A DNA stretch of 64,000 nucleotides from positions 28,372 through 92,371 of the forward strand of contig CAKQSI010000002.1 in the NCBI GenBank assembly GCA_934272745.1, given 5' to 3'. A program made the position numbers and the translations under genes. Of the stretch, positions 8,917 to 16,526 are shown piece by piece. The notes under the pieces are model-generated. The model did no database searches and was not told where the DNA came from. It saw nothing but the letters and a program-made list of their open reading frames with translations. Positions within the stretch are counted from its first letter, which is position 1, and every line of letters starts with the position of its first letter. This DNA is from an uncultured Clostridia bacterium. Lineage in GTDB: Bacteria; Bacillota; Clostridia; Christensenellales; Borkfalkiaceae.

Positions 8917-9507
8917 ATGCAGGAAACGACGACAATCAAAAAGCCCGATCGCAGGGTAATCAAAACCAAGCGCGCCATCAAAAACGCCTTTATCAGTCTG
9001 ATCGCGGAAAAAGACGCGGGCGATATTTCGATGAAAGATCTTGCCACCCGCGCCGATGTGGACAGGAAAACGGTCTATAACTACTACCGCGGCATTTACG
9101 AGATTCAGGAGGAACTGGAAAACGAACTGCTTGTCCTGATCGATGAAGGGATGGATGAACTGGACATTGCGAAAAACCTGAAAGATCCCAAGCAGATTTT
9201 TGAAGTGCTTAACAAAAATATCAACACGAATTTCGAGTTGTACGCGCAGTTGATGAAAGTGGATTCCGACTCCCACATTATCCGCAAAGTGGTGGATATG
9301 CTGCGGGAACGCACCAAAAAAGCGCTGGAAAAGAGTATTCCGCAAGGGGTGTGCGACTGCGACGTGCTGGCGGAATTCATCACGACGGGTACCCTTTCGG
9401 TGTATCAGACCTGGTTCAACACCGGACGGACAAAGCCGCTTGCCGAAGTGTCGGAAGAGGTCGGGGTGCTGATCGTATACGGCGTGTCGGCGTTCAAAAA
9501 AGATTGA
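8917..9507 (+). CDS. TetR/AcrR family transcriptional regulator
   Basis: 196 residues. The N-terminal helix-turn-helix is clear: a TKRAIKNAFISL helix, then the DLATRADVDRKTVYNYY recognition region (about 45-61). The C-terminal half is a helical ligand-binding region resembling the DhaS/TetR_C_8 type. The start follows AAAGGAG. It is followed by a TerB-like gene 105 bases downstream with no clear terminator, only a weak TTCCCC/GGGGAA hairpin at about 9510-9527. The target and ligand are unknown; autoregulation through the inverted repeats upstream of its promoter is an inference. Confidence 0.85.
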   Translation: MQETTTIKKPDRRVIKTKRAIKNAFISLIAEKDAGDISMKDLATRADVDRKTVYNYYRGIYEIQEELENELLVLIDEGMDELDIAKNLKDPKQIFEVLNKNINTNFELYAQLMKVDSDSHIIRKVVDMLRERTKKALEKSIPQGVCDCDVLAEFITTGTLSVYQTWFNTGRTKPLAEVSEEVGVLIVYGVSAFKKD

Positions 9508-9612
9508 CCTTCCCCGGACGGGGAAAAGATTTTGCTGCCGGGCGGAAAACGACCGCACGGCGGAGTGCGAAAAAATTGCGGCTTTTTGCCGAACCATAAA
9601 GGAGAACGGATT

Positions 9613-10065
9613 ATGAAAGAATTCAACGAACTCTGCAAAGAAGCGGAAAAGATCGACCTTTTGACCTACAGCGCGGTGCTTGCGCAAAAATCGCTGCACA
9701 TTTTGCCGGCGCTGAGAGAAATTACCGAGGACGGCTTGTCCGGCGCGGCAATTTATGCGTCGTTCATCTTCGGCGCCATCGCCGCCGACGGCAGGTTGAG
9801 CGAGGAAGAATATCTGCTGGTTTATCCCATGCTGCGCGCCTTCTTCGGCGAAGACGTCGATTACGAAACGGCGAAAAAGGTGTTTTCCGTCGCCGGTCCC
9901 GAACGGCGGGCGCTGAAAAAGAGCGCCGCGGAAATGGCGAAAGTCTTCGGCGAACTGGACGAAGACCTGCGCGACGACATCGTGACCGTCTGCCTGCTGA
10001 TCACGGCGGTCGACGGCAAGGTTTCGCTGAAGGAAAAAGCGTGGATCAAAAAAATGCTGGGCTGA
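9613..10065 (+). CDS. TerB-like protein
   Basis: 150 residues from the ATG at 9613 (AAAGGAGAA upstream). The all-helical sequence with acidic clusters (AAIAADGRLSEEEYLLVYPM near 60 and ITAVDGKVSLKEKAWIKKML at the end) matches the TerB domain, a duplicated DG-containing helical fold that may bind metal. TerB proteins occur in tellurite/stress systems, but no other ter genes are here, so a general stress or envelope role is all that can be said. Seven bases separate it from the next gene, so the two are probably co-transcribed. Confidence 0.7.
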   Translation: MKEFNELCKEAEKIDLLTYSAVLAQKSLHILPALREITEDGLSGAAIYASFIFGAIAADGRLSEEEYLLVYPMLRAFFGEDVDYETAKKVFSVAGPERRALKKSAAEMAKVFGELDEDLRDDIVTVCLLITAVDGKVSLKEKAWIKKMLG

Positions 10066-10072
10066 GGCGGGT

Positions 10073-10642
10073 ATGTTCGATCGCATTAAAAAATTGAGGG
10101 AAGAAAGCCGCGCGTTCGAGTCTTCGCCCGAAAAAACCGAAACCGACGAGGACGGGCGCGCTTTGGTACGGCTGCGCGTACGGGACGACGACGGGTTTCT
10201 TTCCCCCTTTTATGCGGAAGGTCGCCCCGTGATTTCGGGGGAGACCGCGGCGTTTTTAGAGCAGAGCGTCAAGCACGTGCGCCCCGAAAACGAGGTACGG
10301 TTCGTGATTTCCGGTAACTGCGTGGAGGAAGCCGAGCGCCCGCTGTACCAAAAGGCGATCGAAAACTACTACCGGCAGGAGTTTTCGGAAACGCGCGATC
10401 AGATCAGAAGGAACACCGCTGCCGGCACCGTGATGACGGTGATCGCCGTGCTGGTTTTTCTGCTTGCCATTACGCTGACGGCGCTTTCCGCAGCAACCCT
10501 GATTTTAGACGTGCTGGACGTCGTTGCCTGGGTGTTTTTGTGGGAAGCGGTGGATCTGTTCTTTCTGCAGCGCCCGATTCTTAGGATAAAGCAACTACGC
10601 AATTTGCAGATCGCGACCGCAAAAGTGGATTTTGCGGCGTGA
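10073..10642 (+). CDS. Hypothetical protein with two C-terminal membrane helices
   Basis: 189 residues, not recognised. Residues 1-110 are charged and probably cytosolic. Two hydrophobic segments follow (about 119-141 and 144-168), then a short basic/hydrophobic tail. It sits seven bases after the TerB-like gene, which suggests a membrane anchor or partner for that protein. GAGGCGGGT before the ATG serves as ribosome site. Confidence 0.6.
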   Translation: MFDRIKKLREESRAFESSPEKTETDEDGRALVRLRVRDDDGFLSPFYAEGRPVISGETAAFLEQSVKHVRPENEVRFVISGNCVEEAERPLYQKAIENYYRQEFSETRDQIRRNTAAGTVMTVIAVLVFLLAITLTALSAATLILDVLDVVAWVFLWEAVDLFFLQRPILRIKQLRNLQIATAKVDFAA

Positions 10643-10688
10643 AACTGTTTGCCGGGCAGGGCGGCGCGTGCGAGCGCGGGCTTTGCCA

Positions 10689-10812
10689 CGGAATAAAAAG
10701 CGCTCCGGCACATGTCTGAAAATTTAGCGCGGAATAAAAAGCGCGCCGGCACGTGTCTGAAAATTTGGCGCGGAATAAAAAGCGCGCCGATACTTGAACA
10801 AAAATTTTGCCG
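10689..10812. repeat. 41-base tandem repeat, about 2.9 copies
   Basis: Units starting CGGAATAAAAAGCGC at 10689, 10730 and 10771, each exactly 41 bases apart, with a few substitutions. The region 10643-10830 is otherwise empty. It is a tandem repeat without spacers and is not a CRISPR array. Confidence 0.9.
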
Positions 10813-10831
10813 CCTGAAAATTAAAAAACAG

Positions 10832-10876
10832 TTGAAACGAAAACTCTGTCGTGCTATGATAATGCGGCAGAGTTTT
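10832..10876 (+). promoter_or_regulatory. Promoter overlapped by a palindrome
   Basis: TTGAAA (10832-10837), 17-base spacer, TATGAT (10855-10860). The arms AAAACTCTG (10840-10848) and CAGAGTTTT (10868-10876) flank the -10 box symmetrically, so a repressor could cover it, or the right arm could form part of a 5' hairpin. Confidence 0.55.
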
Positions 10877-10912
10877 TGCTTGCGATATGGAAAATAACGA
10901 AAGGATAACATT

Positions 10913-12478
10913 ATGACAGAGTATATTTTTCCGGTAAAAATCGCGCATGAAGAAATTGCAAAAGGCATTTTTGCGGGCGAAGGAACGGCAACGGATTCCG
11001 CTTCCATTAAAGAGATTATAAAAGGTTCCGTTTCGGAAGTCGAAAAAAGGGAAACCGCGGGCGCCGATTTAAAAAACGATGGAAAAACCGTGGGCGCCGG
11101 GCTTGAGAGCGGCAGAAAATTTTCCGCACTTTCTACGTTGTTGCGAAAAAAGACCTTGCAGATCGGGCTGAACGAAGAAGATACCGCAGAACTTTCCGCC
11201 GGGGACGCATTCGTTCTCGATTTTGGAAAGGAAATGAACGGCGGCGCGCGCATTTTAACCTTTACGGCGGAGAATGCTTCCGCACGCCTGCGCTTCGGCG
11301 AAAGCCTGACCGAAGCCTGCACGCCGCTTGGCGAAAAGGGCGCGTGTAACGACCATGCCCCGCGCGATTTCACGTTGCCGCTGCCGGCGTATTCGGACGT
11401 TTCCGCAGGGAATACCGGATTCCGCTTTCTGCGGGTGGAAATTTTGACCGGTTCGCTGAAAATTAAAAGCGTCGTCGCCGTCAACCACATTTTAAAGAAA
11501 AAGGCGCGCTACGTTTACGGCGGCGCCGACCCGCTGCTGAAACAGATTTATACGGCGGCGAAACGCACCGTCGATCTCTGCGCGGCGGGGGACTTCGTAT
11601 GGGACGGCGTCAAGCGCGACCGGCTGGTGTGGGTGGGCGATCTGCACCCCGAAATGCTGGCGCTGACCACCCTGTACGGCAGAATGAAAAGCATCGAACG
11701 GTCGCTGGATTTTGCTAAATTTCAGGCACCGTTGCCCCTTTTTATGAACGGCTACCCCGCCTATTCGCTATGGTGGGCGGTCATCGTCGCCGATTATTGC
11801 TTTGAAACGGGCGCGTTCGATTTCGCCGAAAAACAGGCGGATTACCTGACCGGACTTTTGCAGATTCTGACGGATTCCACCGACGAAAAGGGGGAACTTT
11901 CGCTGCCGTTTTATTTTTTGGACTGGCAGACCGAAGGCAGACCGGAAGCGAAAGAGGGCGTTTTGTGGCTGGCGCTTCTTGCCGCAAAAAAGGCGGAAAA
12001 ACTGCTTGCGGCGCTGGGACGGGACGCGGCTTCCGCCGCCAAACTGCGTGAGAAGTTGGAAAAGCGCACGCCGGTGAAAACGACCTTCAAACAGGTGATC
12101 GCGCTCCGCTATTTTGCGACCGGAACGCTGGACGAGGAGGAAAAGCGGGCGCTGCTATATGGCGGCGCCGCGGGGATTTCTACCTTTATGGCGTATTATA
12201 TTCTGACGGCGATCGCCTCTTTTGCGCCCGAAAAGGCGACGGAAATTGCCAAAACCTATTACGGCGGCATGCTGTCCCGCGGGGCGACGACCTTTTTCGA
12301 GGATTTCGATACCCGGTGGTTGAACGTCAGCGGCAGAATCGACGCGTTTCCTTGCGCGGGAGAAAAGGATCTGCACGGGGATTTCGGCGCGTTTTGCTAT
12401 AAGGGGTTCCGCCACAGTTTGTGCCACGGCTGGGCTGCGGGCGTGCTTCGGTTTTTGTACGAGCGGGAAGAAAAGTAA
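10913..12478 (+). CDS. GH78-like (alpha-L-rhamnosidase type) six-hairpin glycosidase
   Basis: 521 residues, cytosolic (no signal peptide). The central and C-terminal parts are an (alpha/alpha)6 barrel. WDGVKRDRLVWVGDLHPEM (about 222-240) corresponds to the KRDRL.W.GD signature of GH78 rhamnosidases, and the C-terminus ends with an HSLCHGWAAG motif. It is shorter than classical rhamnosidases because the N-terminal sandwich is reduced. Residues 25-70 hold a low-complexity Glu/Lys/Gly/Ala insertion. The ribosome site is GAAAGGATAAC. Substrate probably L-rhamnosides or related plant or microbial glycans, inferred from the family only. Confidence 0.75.
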   Translation: MTEYIFPVKIAHEEIAKGIFAGEGTATDSASIKEIIKGSVSEVEKRETAGADLKNDGKTVGAGLESGRKFSALSTLLRKKTLQIGLNEEDTAELSAGDAFVLDFGKEMNGGARILTFTAENASARLRFGESLTEACTPLGEKGACNDHAPRDFTLPLPAYSDVSAGNTGFRFLRVEILTGSLKIKSVVAVNHILKKKARYVYGGADPLLKQIYTAAKRTVDLCAAGDFVWDGVKRDRLVWVGDLHPEMLALTTLYGRMKSIERSLDFAKFQAPLPLFMNGYPAYSLWWAVIVADYCFETGAFDFAEKQADYLTGLLQILTDSTDEKGELSLPFYFLDWQTEGRPEAKEGVLWLALLAAKKAEKLLAALGRDAASAAKLREKLEKRTPVKTTFKQVIALRYFATGTLDEEEKRALLYGGAAGISTFMAYYILTAIASFAPEKATEIAKTYYGGMLSRGATTFFEDFDTRWLNVSGRIDAFPCAGEKDLHGDFGAFCYKGFRHSLCHGWAAGVLRFLYEREEK

Positions 12479-12624
12479 GGCTTGCCGCGCCGCGCGGGAT
12501 TTCCGCGCTGTATGCACGGGAAGATGAATTTTCCGCGCGGAATTTCCGCGCCGTGCGTGAGGACGAGGCGGATTCGCCGCGTCGTAAAACAATAGGGTAG
12601 GTTTAAAGATTTATGGAATAAAAA

Positions 12625-12656
12625 CGGCACCGCAACTCTTGCGGTGCCGAAATTTT
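12625..12656 (+). terminator. Rho-independent terminator
   Basis: CGGCACCGCAA / TTGCGGTGCCG, an 11-base perfect stem (12625-12649), followed by AAATTTTAATAT. It follows the glycosidase gene after about 145 bases. The rest of 12657-12894 shows nothing. Confidence 0.75.
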
Positions 12657-12894
12657 AATATAAAATATTGCAAAAAAAAGTATGCAGGCGCCGATTATTT
12701 TTAAATGAAAGGGCGTGACCCGGTTGATTTTTTCGCATTTAAAAGTGCGGCGGCGTGAAAATTTCACGCCAAAAGCAAAAACGAAATATGTTTTCCTTTC
12801 CGAACGGCGGTATATTTTGCGCCAAAGGGCGCGGGGAAAAATTGCCGCGCCAAACGCGCAAGGGAAAACCGTCACTTAAAGGAGCGATAAACCG

Positions 12895-13575
12895 TCACAC
12901 CAAGGAGTGCAGCAGGGCGACGACGGCTTTGGAAAACGCCTCGCAGGAAGCGTGTACCAGATCGTTGAATTTCGCCCCGTCGTTTTTGGAGTCGGACACC
13001 GCTTTCATCATAAAAAACGGTACTTTGTTGCGGAGCGCGATGAGGGCGACGGCAGCGCTTTCCATATCGCAGACGTCGGCGGAAAAGGTTTCGGCAAGCG
13101 CCTGCTTTTCTTCCGGCTTTGCCACGAAACGGTCGGCGGAAGCGATGGTTACGAGGGGGTAGTCCGGAAAAGCCGCTTTCGCCGCGGCAAGAAGGTTGCG
13201 GTCGGTTTCAAAATACATTCTGCCGAGATCGACGTAGAAGCCGGGCGCAACGTGGTCGATCGCCGAGGTGTCGAACGCGTAATGCACCACGCGGTCCACC
13301 AGAACCACGCGGTTAAAGTCCATTTCGTCGGTCAGTCCGCCCACTACGCCGAAGTTCCAAAGCGCTTCGCAGCCGTAGGCGGTCAGTAAAAATTGCGCCG
13401 CGCCGGCGGCGGAAATTTCGCCCACGCCGGACTTGACAAGGTACAGTTCGCTGCTGCCGAGGGTAATTTTTTTGACGAAATAGGGGTGATGGCTGACGAT
13501 TTCCGCACTGCCGAGTTTGCCGAGTACGGGGGAAAGTTCTTTTTCCATAGCGACGATGACGCCGATTTTTTGCAT
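12895..13575 (-). CDS. mtnN: 5'-methylthioadenosine/S-adenosylhomocysteine nucleosidase
   Basis: 226 residues. Hydrolyses MTA and SAH to adenine and the thio-sugar, for methionine salvage and removal of the methylation by-product. Family signatures: IGVIVAMEKEL at the start, KSGVGEISAA (about 48), ASADRFV (about 145), CDMESAAVA (near 172, ribose-binding Met-Glu) and KAVSD near 196 (catalytic Asp). The ATG at 13575 has GGAGAG upstream. It is transcribed alone, divergently from the M18 aminopeptidase. Confidence 0.92.
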   Translation of the reverse strand: MQKIGVIVAMEKELSPVLGKLGSAEIVSHHPYFVKKITLGSSELYLVKSGVGEISAAGAAQFLLTAYGCEALWNFGVVGGLTDEMDFNRVVLVDRVVHYAFDTSAIDHVAPGFYVDLGRMYFETDRNLLAAAKAAFPDYPLVTIASADRFVAKPEEKQALAETFSADVCDMESAAVALIALRNKVPFFMMKAVSDSKNDGAKFNDLVHASCEAFSKAVVALLHSLV

Positions 13576-13699
13576 AGTGTTCTCTCCTTTGGGGCGGTTT
13601 GCGGTTTTTGGGCGGGCGTGAAGGCGTTTCCGGGCGGACGTTTGCGGTTTGCGCCGAAGGCTGCCGCGCCACGGACATTATTTGCCCGGCGTTTTTTGT

Positions 13700-13728
13700 A
13701 TTGTAGCACGAAAGCAAAACTTTTCCAA
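13700..13728 (-). promoter_or_regulatory. Predicted promoter of mtnN
   Basis: On the minus strand TTGGAA (13723-13728), 17-base spacer, TACAAT (13700-13705). Confidence 0.55.
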
Positions 13729-13746
13729 CCGTTTTGGGCAATATGC

Positions 13747-13775
13747 TTGCGCTTTTTACGGAAAAAGTGTATCAT
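13747..13775 (+). promoter_or_regulatory. Predicted promoter of M18 aminopeptidase gene
   Basis: TTGCGC (13747-13752), 17-base spacer, TATCAT (13770-13775), 36 bases before the start codon. Confidence 0.5.
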
Positions 13776-13811
13776 ACCCAAAGAAAACCGACGACTTTCA
13801 AGGAGATTTTT

Positions 13812-15104
13812 ATGGATCCACTGATTTTAGAGGGGCTGAAGCGCGGCTATACCGCCTATCAGGCTTCGGAATACGTAAAAGAAAAACTGAAAAAAGCGGG
13901 TTTTACCGAACTTTTCGAGTTTGAAGCCTACCAGATTAAAGAGGGCAGAAAGTATTTCGTGACCCGCGGAGACACGGCGATTTTTGCTTTTACCGTTGGG
14001 GGAAAAGACCCGAAAACGGGGGTACGTCCCGCAAAAATCGTTGCGTCGCATCTGGATTCGCCCGCGCTGAAACTGAAATACGAACCGGTAACGGACGCTG
14101 CCGGCGTCAAAAAACTGAACGTGGAAACCTACGGCGGCGGCATCTGGTCCACGTTTACGGACGTGCCGCTGAAAATTGCCGGGCGCGTCGTGGTAAAAAA
14201 CGGGGGCGAACTGATCTCGAAGTCTTACGTCGATCCGCACCTTTACGTCATTCCCAACGTCGCCATTCATATGAACCGCAAGGCGAACGACGGCTTCGTT
14301 TACAATCCGCAGGTCGATCTCGGCGTGCTGTTTTCGGAAGTCGTCGGGAACGATTATTTCAAGCACCTTGCGGGAAACGACGAAGAAGTCGTGGATTACG
14401 ATCTGTTTGCGGTCAACGCGACGGAACCTTTCTTTGCGGGCGCAGCGGAAGAGTTTTTGTGCGCCGGGCGGCTGGACAATCAGGTTTCCGCCTATGCCTC
14501 CCTTTCTGCGCTTTTAAGCCAAAAACCGGGGGACGTCCCCGGTATTTCGGGTTGTCTGTTTGCCGATCACGAAGAAATCGGCAGCCGGACGAGGGAAGGC
14601 GCGGCTTCCGACTTTTTGACTGCTACGCTCAGCCGGGTGCTGAAATCCCTTGGCGAGAGCGAAGAGGAAATGCAGCGGACGGCAGCCTGCTCGTTTGTGG
14701 TTTCGGCGGATAACGCGCACGGGGCGCACCCCAACCATCCCGAACTTTCCGACCCGACGAACAAAGTGACGCTGGGCGGCGGTGTGGTCATTAAACACCA
14801 CGCCAACCGCAATTATACGACGGACGCGCTGTCTTCGGCGCTGTTTTCGGAAATTTTAAAGCGCGCGGGCGTGAAGACGCAGCATTTCTTTATGCGGTCG
14901 GATCTTCGGTGCGGTTCTACGCTCGGTACCATTTCGTCGGCGCAGTTCCCCGCGATGAGCGTGGATATCGGCGCGGCGCAACTTGCCATGCATTCCTCGC
15001 TGGAAACCATGGCGGCGGCAGACGCGGACGCGTATACCGACGGACTCAAAGCCTTTTTCGGCGCGGATTTTTCGGTAACGGAAAAGGGATTTCTGCTGAA
15101 ATAA
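13812..15104 (+). CDS. M18 family aminopeptidase
   Basis: 430 residues from the ATG at 13812 (AAGGAG upstream). A cytosolic dinuclear-zinc aminopeptidase that forms large tetrahedral particles and removes N-terminal residues, preferring acidic or large ones depending on subtype. Metal and catalytic motifs are present in the right order: SHLDSPALK (His and Asp region near 81), AGRLDNQ (near 222), DHEEIGSRTREG (catalytic Glu pair near 256), SADNAHGAHPNHPE (near 297) and AMHSSLET (last His near 399). Length and motif order are normal. Confidence 0.92.
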   Translation: MDPLILEGLKRGYTAYQASEYVKEKLKKAGFTELFEFEAYQIKEGRKYFVTRGDTAIFAFTVGGKDPKTGVRPAKIVASHLDSPALKLKYEPVTDAAGVKKLNVETYGGGIWSTFTDVPLKIAGRVVVKNGGELISKSYVDPHLYVIPNVAIHMNRKANDGFVYNPQVDLGVLFSEVVGNDYFKHLAGNDEEVVDYDLFAVNATEPFFAGAAEEFLCAGRLDNQVSAYASLSALLSQKPGDVPGISGCLFADHEEIGSRTREGAASDFLTATLSRVLKSLGESEEEMQRTAACSFVVSADNAHGAHPNHPELSDPTNKVTLGGGVVIKHHANRNYTTDALSSALFSEILKRAGVKTQHFFMRSDLRCGSTLGTISSAQFPAMSVDIGAAQLAMHSSLETMAAADADAYTDGLKAFFGADFSVTEKGFLLK

Positions 15105-15240
15105 TATCAGAACCCGACGCGGCTTGCCGTTGGAAATAAAAAACGTATAAGAACGGGCGGCGCATGGAAAAGGATCGCAGTCCGCGAATATGTGGCGGAG
15201 CAAAACAAAAATTGCGCCCGCAAATCTAAGGAGAAAAATT

Positions 15241-16047
15241 ATGGATATGACCAAGTTTATGAAAAAGGAAGGGGAAAACCCCTTGGACAACGTGCCGGTG
15301 GCAAACGGCGGCTACACTTCGATCTTCCGCACCATCGGCTGCGTGGGCGACAGTCTTGCTTCAGGCGAGTTTGAAGCGGTCAACGAAAAGGGCGATACGA
15401 TTTATTACGACGCATACGATTTTTCCTGGGGACAGGTGATCGCGCGGACGGCGGGCGTGAAAGTGTACAACTTCTCCCGCGGGGGAATGAGCGCCAAGGA
15501 ATACACCGAAAGTTTTGCGGAAGCAAACGGCTTTTGGGACGAGGATAAAAAATGCACGGCGTATATCATTGCGCTGGGGGTCAACGACCTGATCAATTTT
15601 GGGCAGGAAGTGGGGACGACTGCGGATATCGACCTTGCCGATCCCGAAAAAAATAAGCCGACTTTTGCGGGATATTACGCGAAAATCGTGCAACGGTACT
15701 TAAAAATCGAACCGCGCGCCCGGTTTTTCTTTATGACGATGCCGCGGTCGGATGATGAAACGCCCGAGCGCGCCGCCCTTTGCGAAGCGCATTCCGGACT
15801 GCTGTACGAACTGACCAAAGTCTTCCCGCACAGTTACGTTTTAGATATCCGCAAATACGCCCCCGTTTATGACGCCGCCTTCCGCGAAGCGTTTTATATG
15901 GGCGGGCACCTCAATCCTTTGGGGTACGAACTCACCGGGCAGATGGTGTGCGCGTATATCGATTATCTCGTAAGAAACAATCCGAACGACTTCCGCAAAA
16001 TGGGCTTCGTCGGCACTTCGCTGGACAACGATCGGTACAAGGACTAA
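15241..16047 (+). CDS. SGNH/GDSL-family hydrolase
   Basis: 268 residues from the ATG at 15241 (AAGGAG upstream); no signal peptide. Block I CVGDSLASGEFE (about 34-45, nucleophile Ser), an NFSRGGMS glycine block, block III GVNDL (about 113) and block V GGHLNPLGY (catalytic His near 221) are all visible. Such enzymes are esterases or lipases, often acetyl-esterases acting on glycans, which would fit the glycosidase genes on either side; the substrate is an inference. It lies 136 bases after the aminopeptidase gene. Confidence 0.82.
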   Translation: MDMTKFMKKEGENPLDNVPVANGGYTSIFRTIGCVGDSLASGEFEAVNEKGDTIYYDAYDFSWGQVIARTAGVKVYNFSRGGMSAKEYTESFAEANGFWDEDKKCTAYIIALGVNDLINFGQEVGTTADIDLADPEKNKPTFAGYYAKIVQRYLKIEPRARFFFMTMPRSDDETPERAALCEAHSGLLYELTKVFPHSYVLDIRKYAPVYDAAFREAFYMGGHLNPLGYELTGQMVCAYIDYLVRNNPNDFRKMGFVGTSLDNDRYKD

Positions 16048-16269
16048 CGGGGCGGTTCCCAAAAGAAACTTCGGGACGCCTGACAAAATTTAATGACGTT
16101 TCGGCGCCGGCGGAGGGAACGCAGGTTTTGCTAACCTAAAACGGCGCTTTCTTTGCCAAAAATCCGGAAACTCAGACGTTTTTTTAGAGAAATTGCTGCA
16201 AAAAATTACGTTATTTCTGTCGAAAATCGAGCAAAGTATAGGAAATACACAAGCAACTCTTAAGAAGCG

Positions 16270-16298
16270 TTGCATATCAACGTAAATTATGATATAAT
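16270..16298 (+). promoter_or_regulatory. Predicted strong promoter of the GH5-like lipoprotein gene
   Basis: TTGCAT (16270-16275), 17-base spacer, TATAAT (16293-16298). The leader to the ATG at 16527 is about 220 bases. Confidence 0.7.
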
Positions 16299-16304
16299 AC
16301 AAAA

Positions 16305-16460
16305 GCAGATTTTACGCTTAGCGGACGTAAGGATCGCTTAAGCCGGGGAATTCCGATTTGTAAGAAGGGACTACACGGCGATGCGGCAGGGCGGGCGGCA
16401 GGGTTTGTTCCGGCATTGCCGATCAGTCCCGAAATGTCCGACGGACGGAGAAGAAAACAG
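16305..16460 (+). ncRNA. Structured leader, possibly of the ydaO (cyclic di-AMP) type
   Basis: The leader holds GGATCGCTTAAGCCGGGGAA, then GAAGGGACT pairing with CAGTCCC about 55 bases later, followed by CGAAATGTCCGACGGA. The GGGA.../TCCCGAA..CCGAC arrangement recalls the c-di-AMP riboswitch, which often controls cell-wall and secreted-protein genes, but several conserved segments are not recognisable. It could be a different or a plain leader. Confidence 0.2.
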
Positions 16461-16526
16461 AAAGAAGCAAAAGAAAACAGTATTCCGCCGCCGGAAAAGC
16501 GACGCGGCGGAAAGCGAGGGAAAAGA

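Noticed and set aside
8389..10086. 565-residue open frame on the minus strand
   Set aside because: It runs opposite to the TetR-like and TerB-like genes, which have ribosome sites and recognisable domains; its protein is Phe/Arg/His-rich with no domain, typical of antisense frames in GC-rich DNA.
10689..10812. 41-base repeats considered as a CRISPR array
   Set aside because: The units are contiguous with no unique spacers, and no cas gene is near.
16305..16460. GEMM (cyclic di-GMP) riboswitch in the GH5-like leader
   Set aside because: The conserved GEMM words (AGGGCAAACC and the tetraloop receptor pair) are absent.
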